Origin: Dysgonomonas sp. Marseille-P4677
GTDB lineage: Bacteria > Bacteroidota > Bacteroidia > Bacteroidales > Dysgonomonadaceae
DNA length: 64,000 nt
Assembly: GCF_016652235.1 (NCBI RefSeq)
Contig: NZ_JAEPKU010000002.1
Span: forward strand, 58,253-122,252
Direction of reading: 5' to 3'
This document shows positions 17,789 to 25,728 of this stretch, piece after piece (positions within the stretch are counted from its first letter, which is position 1; each line of letters opens with the position of its first letter). The translations under genes and the position numbers were made by a program. The notes beneath the pieces were generated by a model that saw only the letters and a program-made list of their open reading frames with translations, did not search any database and was not told where the DNA came from.

Positions 17789-17815
17789 ACTTCTCTCATT
17801 GATCGTTGTATAATA

Positions 17816-17823
17816 CAAAAGTA
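17816..17823 (-). promoter_or_regulatory. -7 box of the MarR-family gene
   Basis: TACTTTTG on the minus strand, about 28 nt before the ATG at 17788. A weak TTGG lies at the 19-nt spacing (17846-17843). Confidence 0.5.
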
Positions 17824-17866
17824 AGACAAGAAGTTTGTTTATCCAATATTTTTTAAAGCTTTAGCA

Positions 17867-17897
17867 TTTGTTATCTAAACAAAAAAACTTATCTTTG
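17867..17897 (+). promoter_or_regulatory. rpsF operon promoter
   Basis: TTTG (17867-17870), 19-nt spacer, TATCTTTG (17890-17897): a full match to the Bacteroidetes TTTG/TAnnTTTG promoter. The leader before rpsF would be about 40 nt. Confidence 0.75.
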
Positions 17898-17944
17898 CAC
17901 CTCATTTGCAAAAATGACATGTTTAATTTATAACTATTTAATTT

Positions 17945-18301
17945 ATGAACAATTACGAAACCGTTTTCATTTTGACTCCCGTTTTGTCTGATGTACAGAT
18001 GAAGGAAGCGGTAGAAAAATTCAAAACTATCTTGACCAACGAAGGTGGCAAAATAGTAAATGAAGAAAACTGGGGACTTCGCAAATTGGCTTATCCAATC
18101 CAGAAGAAATCTACCGGTTTTTATGCGATGTTAGAATTTGAAGCTGATCCGGCTGTTATCGCTAAACTAGAACTTAACTTCCGTCGTGACGAACGTGTTA
18201 TCCGTTTCTTGACTTTCCGCCAAGATAAGTTTGCACACGAATATGCACAAAAGAGAAGAAAACTAAAATCACCTAAAAAAGAAGAAGTAAAGGAGAACTA
18301 A
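17945..18301 (+). CDS. rpsF: 30S ribosomal protein bS6
   Basis: A 118-residue small-subunit protein. [15 protein letters not shown] at the N-terminus, [21 protein letters not shown] and [13 protein letters not shown] are the standard bS6 strands. The C-terminal tail is lysine-rich ([15 protein letters not shown]), as common in Bacteroidetes. It is the first gene of rpsF-rpsR-rplI, with 3 nt before rpsR. bS6 binds bS18 on the platform of the 30S subunit, matching the gene pair. Confidence 0.97.
   Translation: MNNYETVFILTPVLSDVQMKEAVEKFKTILTNEGGKIVNEENWGLRKLAYPIQKKSTGFYAMLEFEADPAVIAKLELNFRRDERVIRFLTFRQDKFAHEYAQKRRKLKSPKKEEVKEN
18291..18295 (+). promoter_or_regulatory. Shine-Dalgarno-like site for rpsR
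   Basis: AGGAG inside the last codons of rpsF, 9 nt before the rpsR ATG at 18305. Notable because most genes here have no such site. Confidence 0.5.
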
Positions 18302-18304
18302 ATT

Positions 18305-18571
18305 ATGGCACAGCAATCAGAAATCAGATATTTGACTCCGCCTTCAGTTGATGTCAAAAAGAAAAAATACTGTCGTTTCAAAAAGAATGGCATAAAGTAT
18401 ATCGATTACAAAGACCCTGAGTTTTTGAAGAAATTCCTGAACGAACAGGGAAAAATCCTTCCTCGCCGTATTACCGGAACATCTCTTAAATTCCAACGTC
18501 GTATTGCACAAGCTGTTAAAAGAGCACGCCACTTGGCTTTGCTTCCTTATGTAACAGACTTAATGAAATAA
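18305..18571 (+). CDS. rpsR: 30S ribosomal protein bS18
   Basis: An 88-residue protein with [22 protein letters not shown] and the RNA-binding [20 protein letters not shown] region, ending [12 protein letters not shown]; all are diagnostic of bS18. It is the middle gene of the ribosomal trio and is expected to be made in step with its partner bS6. Confidence 0.97.
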   Translation: MAQQSEIRYLTPPSVDVKKKKYCRFKKNGIKYIDYKDPEFLKKFLNEQGKILPRRITGTSLKFQRRIAQAVKRARHLALLPYVTDLMK

Positions 18572-18574
18572 AAA

Positions 18575-18581
18575 AAGGAGG
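18575..18581 (+). promoter_or_regulatory. strong Shine-Dalgarno for rplI
   Basis: AAGGAGG, 8 nt before the rplI ATG at 18590, close to the full anti-Shine-Dalgarno complement. This is exceptional in a genome where leaders otherwise lack such sites. Confidence 0.75.
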
Positions 18582-18589
18582 AAAAAGAA

Positions 18590-19033
18590 ATGCAAGTTAT
18601 ATTAAAAGAAGACATCCTTAACTTAGGATACAAAGATGAAGTCGTAACGGTAAAAGACGGTTACGGACGTAATTACCTGATTCCTCAAGGTAAAGCGATT
18701 ATTGCTTCCGAATCAGCAAAGAAAGTTCTAGCTGAAAACTTGAAGCAACGTGCTCACAAACTTGAGAAAATCAAGAAAGACGCTGAAGCTTTGGCAGCTA
18801 AACTAGATGGTGTATCATTAACTATCGGTGCAAAAACAAGCTCTACCGGTACAATTTTCGGTTCTGTAACTAATATTCAAATAGCTGAAGCTCTTGAAAA
18901 ATTAGGTTACAATGTAGACCGCAAAACCATCATCATCAAAGAAGCCGTTAAAGAAGTTGGTACTTATAAAGCAATAGCTAAACTACACAAAGAAGTTTCT
19001 GTGGAAATTCCTTTCGAAGTAGTTTCAGAATAA
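18590..19033 (+). CDS. rplI: 50S ribosomal protein bL9
   Basis: A 147-residue large-subunit protein with [34 protein letters not shown], the conserved bL9 N-domain, then a long connecting helix (about 42-75) and the C-terminal rRNA-binding domain. It ends the operon and is followed by a terminator. Confidence 0.97.
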   Translation: MQVILKEDILNLGYKDEVVTVKDGYGRNYLIPQGKAIIASESAKKVLAENLKQRAHKLEKIKKDAEALAAKLDGVSLTIGAKTSSTGTIFGSVTNIQIAEALEKLGYNVDRKTIIIKEAVKEVGTYKAIAKLHKEVSVEIPFEVVSE

Positions 19034-19060
19034 GAGAACAATCGTTCAAAATAAAAAGGA

Positions 19061-19087
19061 GGGTTGCCAAACAGCAGCCCTTTTTTA
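19061..19087 (+). terminator. terminator after rplI
   Basis: GGGTTGC (19061-19067) pairs with GCAGCCC (19074-19080, one G-T wobble), followed by a TTTTTT run. Confidence 0.85.
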
Positions 19088-19118
19088 TTCTCATTTTTTT
19101 AACTAAAACAAACCAAAC

Positions 19119-19520
19119 ATGAAACAATTAACAAAAACTGCCCTTAGCGTAATTGCTATTCTATCCCTGTCTTTAATTTTCATTCAATGTAATGACGCAA
19201 AAGATGCTATCATCACAAAATATCTGGAACAACAGGTAAAGCAAACAAACGAACAATGTCCGTTAGTAATGGGTGAAGGTCTGACAATGGACAGTAGTAA
19301 AGTTGAAGCAAACAAAACATTAAGATTATTTTTCACAATAGCTGGAGATATTGAATCTTTTGATGCAGAAACCGGAAAAGCAAGTGCTATTGAAGCTCTA
19401 AAGAATTCATCAGAAATACAACAAGTTAAGGATTATGGCATCACATATGCATATACATATCACAACGGTGCAGGAAAAGTTCTAGGCGAAATAACAATCA
19501 CACCTGAAGATTATAAATAA
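19119..19520 (+). CDS. small hypothetical lipoprotein
   Basis: A 133-residue protein with a lipoprotein signal (TALSVIAILSLSLIFIQCNDAKD, cysteine at about position 25). The mature part of about 108 residues has an alternating strand/helix pattern and one further cysteine (NEQCPLVMG). I do not recognise a named domain. It lies between two terminators, so it is a separate transcription unit. It could be a periplasmic or outer-membrane lipoprotein. Confidence 0.75.
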   Translation: MKQLTKTALSVIAILSLSLIFIQCNDAKDAIITKYLEQQVKQTNEQCPLVMGEGLTMDSSKVEANKTLRLFFTIAGDIESFDAETGKASAIEALKNSSEIQQVKDYGITYAYTYHNGAGKVLGEITITPEDYK

Positions 19521-19842
19521 TTCACCGGTACATTATGCAGATTATCTCTGCATCACGATATATAAAGAGGTCAACCAAATGAGTTGACCTTTTTTATTAA
19601 CACAAACAATATCAATTTTTATAATATCAAACAAACAATAATAGACATTATCAATGTGATATTTTTTTAATATAATTTATTGATTTCCAACAATTCTTAA
19701 AAACGAACATTTTATTATTTTACTCTTTTGGAACTAAAACCGTAAAAAATAAGTAACTTCGTAATGTTTAGATTTTTAGTAAATCTTTCCAGGCTCTAGC
19801 TTGTTTATACAAAAAAAAGAAGAATCAATAAACAATATTAAT
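19521..19842 (+). other. intergenic region between the small lipoprotein gene and gnd
   Basis: 322 bp. It contains the lipoprotein terminator (19568-19590), then very AT-rich sequence and a TAACTTCG at about 19754-19761 that resembles a -7 box with one mismatch (C for T), about 80 nt before the gnd ATG. An ORF extension from a TTG at 19801 is judged untranslated leader. Nothing else is seen. Confidence 0.55.
19568..19590 (+). terminator. terminator after the small lipoprotein gene
   Basis: Perfect stem AGGTCAAC (19568-19575) / GTTGACCT (19583-19590), 7-nt loop, then a run of T. Confidence 0.88.
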
Positions 19843-20739
19843 ATGAAAATCGGATTTGTAGGATTAGGTAAAATGGGCGGCAAAATGGTAGAGCGCCTAT
19901 TAAATTTCGGACATGAAGTAGTAGTTTATAACTTGACCCAAAAGGAAATAGATGAGGTTGCTGCCAAAGGAGCTATTCCATCATCAAGTCTAGAAGACCT
20001 GGTAAGTAAACTTGGAGATCGCAAACTTGTATGGCTAATGGTGCCTGCAGGAAAACCTGTAGAAGAAAATATAGCTAAATTACTAACATTACTTAAGCCT
20101 AATGATATAATTGTAGACGGAGGAAACAGCTACTGGAGAGAAACTGTCGAACGTGGTAATAAAGTAAAAGAAAAAGGCATTCATTACCTAGACTGCGGAA
20201 CAAGCGGAGGCGTATGGGGATTACAAAACGGATATTGCCTTATGTATGGCGGAGATAAAGAAGCATGCGACTTTGCCGAACCAATCTTTAAAAGCTTAGC
20301 TCCGGAAAATGGATATATGCGTTGTGGAGAAAGTGGTGCCGGACATATGGTAAAAATGGTACATAATGGGATCGAATATGGCATGATGCAAGCATATGCT
20401 GAAGGTTTTGAAATAATGAAGAACTCTCCTTACAATGTCGACTTGGAAAAAATATCACGTGTATGGATGCAAGGTTCGGTTGTTCGCTCATGGCTGCTTG
20501 AACTTATAGGAAATGCTTTGGAAGGAAATGAAAATCTAGACGGCATCAAAGACTATGTAGCTGATAGTGGAGAAGGTAGATGGACTGTACAAACAGCGAT
20601 GGATTTCGACGTTCCGGCGCATGTTATCACAGCATCACTTTTCACCCGTTTCGAATCGAGACAAGAAACTTCTTATGCAATGAAGCTGCTTGCTGCTATG
20701 AGAAATCAATTCGGCGGACATGAAATAAAAAAGGACTAA
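19843..20739 (+). CDS. gnd: 6-phosphogluconate dehydrogenase, short (NAD-type) form
   Basis: Oxidatively decarboxylates 6-phosphogluconate to ribulose-5-phosphate. From the ATG at 19843 (MKIGFVGLGKMGGKMVERLL) the protein has 298 residues, the short form typified by Gram-positive and acetic-acid bacterial enzymes, not the 470-residue NADP enzyme. DCGTSGGVWGLQNGYCLMYGG is the substrate-binding signature, and MVKMVHNGIEYGMMQAYAEG contains the catalytic lysine. Preference for NAD is known for members of this form but is not proven here. It precedes zwf and pgl, completing the oxidative pentose phosphate branch. Confidence 0.92.
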   Translation: MKIGFVGLGKMGGKMVERLLNFGHEVVVYNLTQKEIDEVAAKGAIPSSSLEDLVSKLGDRKLVWLMVPAGKPVEENIAKLLTLLKPNDIIVDGGNSYWRETVERGNKVKEKGIHYLDCGTSGGVWGLQNGYCLMYGGDKEACDFAEPIFKSLAPENGYMRCGESGAGHMVKMVHNGIEYGMMQAYAEGFEIMKNSPYNVDLEKISRVWMQGSVVRSWLLELIGNALEGNENLDGIKDYVADSGEGRWTVQTAMDFDVPAHVITASLFTRFESRQETSYAMKLLAAMRNQFGGHEIKKD

Positions 20740-20862
20740 GCTTTTCGACATCCTTTCCTCAAAAAAACTGTTTTATCTCTATTATCAGTCACTGTATTTA
20801 TCTATACCAAAGACAGATTTCCCAGTTATTAAAAGAGAAAACGAAACAGATAGAAAAGAGCA

Positions 20863-20888
20863 AAAAGATGTTACTTTTGTTACCTTTT
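20863..20888 (+). promoter_or_regulatory. zwf promoter with palindromic element, copy 2
   Basis: AAAAGATG-N10-TACCTTTT. The spacer TTACTTTTGT contains the -7 box TACTTTTG (20872-20879). It ends 58 nt before the zwf ATG. It aligns base for base with the element at 50663-50688 on the other strand and closely with that at 14075-14101. Confidence 0.6.
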
Positions 20889-20946
20889 GGAATACAAAAG
20901 AAGGACAGAAATCAAATGCTGACTTGCATTACTAATAAGGTAAAAG

Positions 20947-22482
20947 ATGAAACCAAAAATTATACAAGACCAGGCACTGATTATATTCGGTGCCTCCGGT
21001 GATCTTACATACAGAAAGTTGATTCCTGCTATATTTGATCTACACAAGCAGAATTCACTGCCCAAGAACTTTGCAGTATTAGGGGTAGCACGTAGCTCTT
21101 TTACAGATGATTCTTTCCGTGAAAAAATGAAAGATGGCATCCGGCAATTTGCTACTGCTAAAGATATTCCTGATGATGAATTAAATACTTTTTGTCAAAA
21201 ACTTCATTATCTATCAATCAATACGGATGACAATAAGGAATACTCAAAACTAAAAGAACGCTTAGAGTTGTTAGATAAAGAAGAAGGAACATCCGGAAAC
21301 TATATATTCTACTTATCAACTCCACCGTCACTATATCCTTTAGTTCCTAAATATTTAGCGGAACAAGGTCTTAATGAAGAGAACGGAAATTTCAGACGCA
21401 TTATTATAGAAAAACCCTTCGGTACTGATTTAAAATCAGCGATAGAACTAAATAAATCACTCGGCCAAGATTATGACGAGGAGCAAATATATCGTATAGA
21501 CCATTATTTGGGTAAAGAAACGGTACAAAATATGCTCGTTACGCGCTTTGCTAACGGAATATATGAACCGCTATGGAACAGAAACTATATCCATCATGTA
21601 GAAATCACTGCAGCTGAAAGTATTGGAGTCGAAAACAGAGGCGGCTATTACGACCATTCGGGTGCACTTCGTGATATGGTACAGAATCATCTCTTACAGC
21701 TTGTTGCTCTTGTAGCAATGGAACCTCCTATGTCTATAGATTCGGTTTCTATACGTAATGAGAAGTTGAAAGTATTCCAAGCCCTTCGCCCTATGTCGAA
21801 CGATGACCTATTCAAGAATGTTATAAGAGGACAATATACAGCAGCCAACATAAAAGGTAAATATGCGAAAGGTTATCGCGAAGAAAAAGATGTAAATCCG
21901 GATTCTCGTACCGAGACTTATGTTGCAATGAAACTATTCATTGACAACTGGCGTTGGGGTGATGTTCCTTTTTATGTTCGCACAGGGAAACGTTTACCCA
22001 CACGTGTTTCTGAAGTAGTAATACACTTTAAACCTGCCCCTCAGCGACTATTTCCCGAAGCTGTAGGACTAAGCAATGACGACAACCAACTCGTAATAAG
22101 GATACAACCAGATGAAGGAATCCTGTTAAAAACAAAAATGAAAGTTCCAGGAAGTGGCTATCAGGTAAAAAATGTAAATATGGATTTCCACTACTCCGAA
22201 TTGCAAAACACATATTTGCCAGAGGCATATGAACGCCTACTGTTAGACTGTATGGTTGGCGATTCAACCCTCTACATAAGAGGCGACGCATTAGAAGCTA
22301 CATGGAAATTTGTACAACCATTACTTGACTTCTGGGACAAAAACCCCGACGCCCCGCTAAACGGCTATCCTGCGGGTTCATGGGGCCCGGCTAATGCAGA
22401 CGATCTGATTGAAGAAAAAAATCTGACATGGAGATATCCTTGTAAAAATCTATCTGACGACGGTATATATTGCGAATTATGA
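20947..22482 (+). CDS. zwf: glucose-6-phosphate 1-dehydrogenase
   Basis: Oxidises glucose-6-phosphate to 6-phosphogluconolactone with NADP. The 511-residue protein has the nucleotide loop LIIFGASGDLTYRKLIPAIFDL, the signature QIYRIDHYLGKETVQN with catalytic residues, and EKPFGTD. Length is normal. The stop overlaps the pgl start as ATGA (22479-22482), so lactonase synthesis is coupled. The gene has its own promoter after gnd. Confidence 0.97.
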   Translation: MKPKIIQDQALIIFGASGDLTYRKLIPAIFDLHKQNSLPKNFAVLGVARSSFTDDSFREKMKDGIRQFATAKDIPDDELNTFCQKLHYLSINTDDNKEYSKLKERLELLDKEEGTSGNYIFYLSTPPSLYPLVPKYLAEQGLNEENGNFRRIIIEKPFGTDLKSAIELNKSLGQDYDEEQIYRIDHYLGKETVQNMLVTRFANGIYEPLWNRNYIHHVEITAAESIGVENRGGYYDHSGALRDMVQNHLLQLVALVAMEPPMSIDSVSIRNEKLKVFQALRPMSNDDLFKNVIRGQYTAANIKGKYAKGYREEKDVNPDSRTETYVAMKLFIDNWRWGDVPFYVRTGKRLPTRVSEVVIHFKPAPQRLFPEAVGLSNDDNQLVIRIQPDEGILLKTKMKVPGSGYQVKNVNMDFHYSELQNTYLPEAYERLLLDCMVGDSTLYIRGDALEATWKFVQPLLDFWDKNPDAPLNGYPAGSWGPANADDLIEEKNLTWRYPCKNLSDDGIYCEL

Positions 22483-23204
22483 TAAAAGAAGAAATTAAAA
22501 TTTACGAAGACCCGAATGCTCTAAGCAAAGGTTTTACCGAGTTTGTCTTAAAGTTACTGGACGTGTACCCACATGTCAATCTAGCCCTATCGGGAGGGAC
22601 TACACCTAAAGTCATATTTGATTATTGGGCTGAGAACTGTAAGGAGTCTATAGATTGGAATCGCATATCCTTTTTCTGGGGTGACGAACGTTGTGTCCCG
22701 CCTGAAAATGTGATGAATAATTATGGTATGACCAAAGATCATCTATTTGATAAAGTACCCGGCATTCCTAATAATAACATCTATAGAATACATGGAGAAA
22801 ACGAGCCTGAAGAAGAGGCTATATGGTACAGCAAGATACTCAATGCCAAATTGATGCAGCGCCTTGACCTCCCTAGCTTCGAGATTATAATGTTAGGATT
22901 AGGAGATGATGGACACACTGTTTCTATTTTCCCTAATCAAATTGAGCTGTGGGATAGTAAAGAAACATGTGTTATTGGGGAACACCCTGAAAGCGGTATG
23001 CAACGTGTTAGTATTAGCGGACGAGTGGTAAATAATGCCCAATATGTTGTATTTCTGGCCACAGGCAAGAATAAAGCCGAGAAAGTCAGAGATATAATAA
23101 AAAACAGGAAGGAGTTTGCAAACAAATATCCTGCTGCGAAGGTGAACCCTAAAAAAGGGTATCTATATTGGTTCTTAGATGCAGATGCCGCAAGCTTGTT
23201 GTAA
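22479..23204 (+). CDS. pgl: 6-phosphogluconolactonase
   Basis: Hydrolyses 6-phosphogluconolactone, between Zwf and Gnd in the pathway. A 241-residue DevB/SOL-type lactonase with LALSGGTTPKVIFDYW, FFWGDERCVPPENVMNNYG and MLGLGDDGHTVSIFP, all diagnostic. The ATG at 22479 is used rather than a TTG at 22470. It overlaps the zwf stop by 4 bp. Confidence 0.95.
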   Translation: MIKEEIKIYEDPNALSKGFTEFVLKLLDVYPHVNLALSGGTTPKVIFDYWAENCKESIDWNRISFFWGDERCVPPENVMNNYGMTKDHLFDKVPGIPNNNIYRIHGENEPEEEAIWYSKILNAKLMQRLDLPSFEIIMLGLGDDGHTVSIFPNQIELWDSKETCVIGEHPESGMQRVSISGRVVNNAQYVVFLATGKNKAEKVRDIIKNRKEFANKYPAAKVNPKKGYLYWFLDADAASLL

Positions 23205-23226
23205 TACTATAAGCTTTTTAAAATAT

Positions 23227-23257
23227 AAAAAGGATAGAATAAAATTCTATCCTTTTT
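23227..23257. terminator. bidirectional terminator between pgl and the GH3 gene
   Basis: 14-bp stem AAAAAGGATAGAAT (23227-23240) / ATTCTATCCTTTTT (23244-23257) with a 3-nt loop. The right arm includes the stop codon and last codons of the minus-strand GH3 gene. Confidence 0.88.
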
Positions 23258-24764
23258 TATTTTGTTCTATAAATGCTAACAGTTTATCAATATAATCACG
23301 ATTATTAGATAACCGTGGAACTTTATTTTGCCCCCCTAGCTTGCCTATAAATTTCAGCCATTCGTTGAAAGTTCCCTTAGGGAGACTTTTCACAATAGGC
23401 AGACCAAGCGACAAATTGTAGGAACGCTTAGCTTCATAATCAGAATTCACCCTCTTTAGATTATCATCCAATGAGGCAACAAATGTATTTAAACTATCAG
23501 GCTCATTCGAGAATTCAATAAGCCACTCATGAGCTCCAGTATTATTATCTCCAAAATAAACAGGCGCTGCTGTATACTCACTTATTTGAGCGTTTGTTTC
23601 TTTACATGCTTCTGCTAATGCTTTTTCCGCATTATCGACTATCAACTCTTCTCCAAAAGCATTGATAAAGTTCTTGGTACGCCCTGTGATACGGAACAAA
23701 TACGGATTAGTAGAAGAGAATTCAATAGTATCACCTATCATGTAACGCCAAAGCCCACCATTTGTAGATATAAGAATAGCATAGTTTTGCCCCGTTTCGA
23801 CCTCATCTAAGGTCAAAGTCTTCGGATTTTCGCTATTCCATTCACTCATAGGCATAAACTCATAATAAATTCCACTATCGAGCATCAATAACATATCTTT
23901 GGAACTATCAGCAAACTGTACCCCAAAGAATCCTTCGGAGGCATTATAAGTTTCCCAATAATACATATCAGGCTTACTTATCAATTTCTTATATTGATTC
24001 TCAAAGGGAGTAAAACTCACACCTCCGTGAAAAAAGACTTCAAGATTTGGCCAGATATCAGTTAACTCACGCCCCGTATCATTCTTTATTTTCTTAAGCA
24101 GCACCATCAACCAAGAAGGTACACCCATAAAAGCTCGTACATCATTTCTGATCGCATAGTCAGATAAGGTCTGCAACTTTATTTCCCAATCGGGTAATAA
24201 AGATATACTTTCAGGTGTACGACTTTTCTTTGCCCAGAAAAAAAGATTCTTGATAAGAATTGCTGAGATATCACCGGTAAAAACACCGTCTCCAATATTG
24301 TTTATCTGCTTACTTCCTCCCAATACAAGCGTTTTCCCGAAGAAGAACTTCGCTTTATGATTAGTCTGTCCGTATATTGCAAGCATCTGTTCTCCACAGC
24401 GGTAATGTCCTTTAACCAAAGATTCTTGTGTTACCGGTATATACTTACTTTTATCCTCAGTTGTACCCGACGACATGGCAAACCATTTTACAGGCTTATT
24501 CCATAATACATTCTGTTGCTTATCGATCAGTATCTTATCAAGGTAAGGACGTAAATCTTCATAATGAAACACCGGCATCCGATTTCTGAAATCGTCCTTA
24601 TTATTTATAGCGGAAAAATTATATTGTTGTCCTATTAGGGATTCAGCCCCATTACGAAGCAGGTAAGTGAGTATTTTTTCCTGAGTATAGATCGGTTTGT
24701 TTATAAACCTGTCGACTTCCTTAAATTTAAAGTCCAGGTATTTATGAGCAATATTAGCAATCAT
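23247..24764 (-). CDS. GH3-family acyl-adenylate/amido synthetase-like protein
   Basis: A 505-residue member of the GH3 family, related to plant enzymes that conjugate amino acids to jasmonate or auxin through an acyl-adenylate. Seen: AMSSGTTEDKSKYIPVTQES (ATP-binding P-loop-like), WETYNASEGFFGVQ (the second nucleotide motif), and FRITGRTKNFINAFGEELIVDNAEKAL (the hinge and C-terminal domain). Bacterial GH3 proteins have no firm substrate. Its start overlaps the stop of a Crp-like gene by 4 bp, so synthesis is coupled to the regulator. It carries no signal peptide and should be cytoplasmic. Confidence 0.88.
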   Translation of the reverse strand: MIANIAHKYLDFKFKEVDRFINKPIYTQEKILTYLLRNGAESLIGQQYNFSAINNKDDFRNRMPVFHYEDLRPYLDKILIDKQQNVLWNKPVKWFAMSSGTTEDKSKYIPVTQESLVKGHYRCGEQMLAIYGQTNHKAKFFFGKTLVLGGSKQINNIGDGVFTGDISAILIKNLFFWAKKSRTPESISLLPDWEIKLQTLSDYAIRNDVRAFMGVPSWLMVLLKKIKNDTGRELTDIWPNLEVFFHGGVSFTPFENQYKKLISKPDMYYWETYNASEGFFGVQFADSSKDMLLMLDSGIYYEFMPMSEWNSENPKTLTLDEVETGQNYAILISTNGGLWRYMIGDTIEFSSTNPYLFRITGRTKNFINAFGEELIVDNAEKALAEACKETNAQISEYTAAPVYFGDNNTGAHEWLIEFSNEPDSLNTFVASLDDNLKRVNSDYEAKRSYNLSLGLPIVKSLPKGTFNEWLKFIGKLGGQNKVPRLSNNRDYIDKLLAFIEQNKKG

Positions 24765-25462
24765 CCGATTTTGCTTATCCTTCTTAACTTATCTTCGTCT
24801 ATTACTTTGATCTTCCGACCATCGAGCGTTATTATATGTTCATCAACAAAAGTTGATAAGGTTCTTATTGCATTGGAGGTTGTCATATTAGACAGATTTG
24901 CAAGATCTTCCCGAGACAAATAAATACTAATGGTAGCTCCATCTTCCTCTAAACCATAATTCTCAATCAAAAAGATTAGGGATTCGGCCAAACGTCCTCG
25001 TATATGCTTTTGAGTAAGATTTACAACTCGCTCATCTGCAATACCTAGGTCTGTAGATAATTCACGAATAAAGAACAGGCCTAATTTAGAATTAGTCGTC
25101 ACGATCTCTTCTATAATTTGCATCGGTATAAAGCAAATAGTAGAAGCTTCAAAGGCTGATGCAGCTGTTACATAAGGTTGATCTGCAAAAAAAGCACGGT
25201 AACCAAAATACTGAGTAGGCCTTATCATTCTTATTATTTGACTACGCCCCCCTACTCCGTCCTTATATATTTTCACTTTCCCTTTGCAGAGACACATCAA
25301 TTCTAAAGGCATCTCTTCTTCACGATAGATCACCTCGTTCTTCTTAAAATCAAGGATTTTAGCATTCGTAGATACTAATTCACGTTCTTTGCTATTAAGC
25401 AAATCCCAAATTTCGGGAATACACTCTGATATACTTACAATATTACTGCTATCTGCTACCAT
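24761..25462 (-). CDS. Crp/Fnr-family transcriptional regulator
   Basis: A 233-residue protein with an N-terminal cyclic-nucleotide-binding-type barrel (about 20-130, EVIYREEEMPLELMCLCKGKVK) and a C-terminal winged helix (about 155-230, LSREDLANLSNMTTSNAIRT as recognition helix). It lacks the N-terminal cysteine cluster of Fnr, so it is not an obvious oxygen sensor; the effector is unknown. The -7 box is about 52 nt upstream. It overlaps the GH3 gene as ATGA, which suggests shared regulation of a metabolite-linked function. Confidence 0.9.
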   Translation of the reverse strand: MVADSSNIVSISECIPEIWDLLNSKERELVSTNAKILDFKKNEVIYREEEMPLELMCLCKGKVKIYKDGVGGRSQIIRMIRPTQYFGYRAFFADQPYVTAASAFEASTICFIPMQIIEEIVTTNSKLGLFFIRELSTDLGIADERVVNLTQKHIRGRLAESLIFLIENYGLEEDGATISIYLSREDLANLSNMTTSNAIRTLSTFVDEHIITLDGRKIKVIDEDKLRRISKIG

Positions 25463-25513
25463 ATAAAGAAAAGCTTGATAATATTAATTCAGGTTCCATA
25501 GTTTCCTAAAAAA

Positions 25514-25521
25514 CAAAGTTA
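25514..25521 (-). promoter_or_regulatory. -7 box of the Crp-GH3 operon
   Basis: TAACTTTG on the minus strand, about 52 nt upstream of the Crp-like gene; no clear -33 box. Confidence 0.5.
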
Positions 25522-25615
25522 ATATTTTTTTAGATTAAATATGTTGCAGAACATATTTTTAACTCTCATTCCCTCATTTTAATAAAAACAGCAATGAGAT
25601 TAATCACGATTTCTC

Positions 25616-25646
25616 TTTGAATATTACAATAATAAGAGTAATTTTG
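25616..25646 (+). promoter_or_regulatory. tig promoter
   Basis: TTTG (25616-25619), 19-nt spacer, TAATTTTG (25639-25646): full consensus. The leader before the tig ATG is about 76 nt. Confidence 0.75.
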
Positions 25647-25728
25647 CACCACTTAAAAAGAAGCATTTATTGCGTTCTTTTTTCCTTACAAGTGGGTAAA
25701 CTTTAATAATTAAAATAAATTCGTTAAG

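Noticed and set aside
17898..17944. Known S6:S18-binding leader in front of rpsF
   Set aside because: The 47-nt leader forms only a short TCATT/AATGA hairpin and I cannot see the characteristic CCG-containing bulge.
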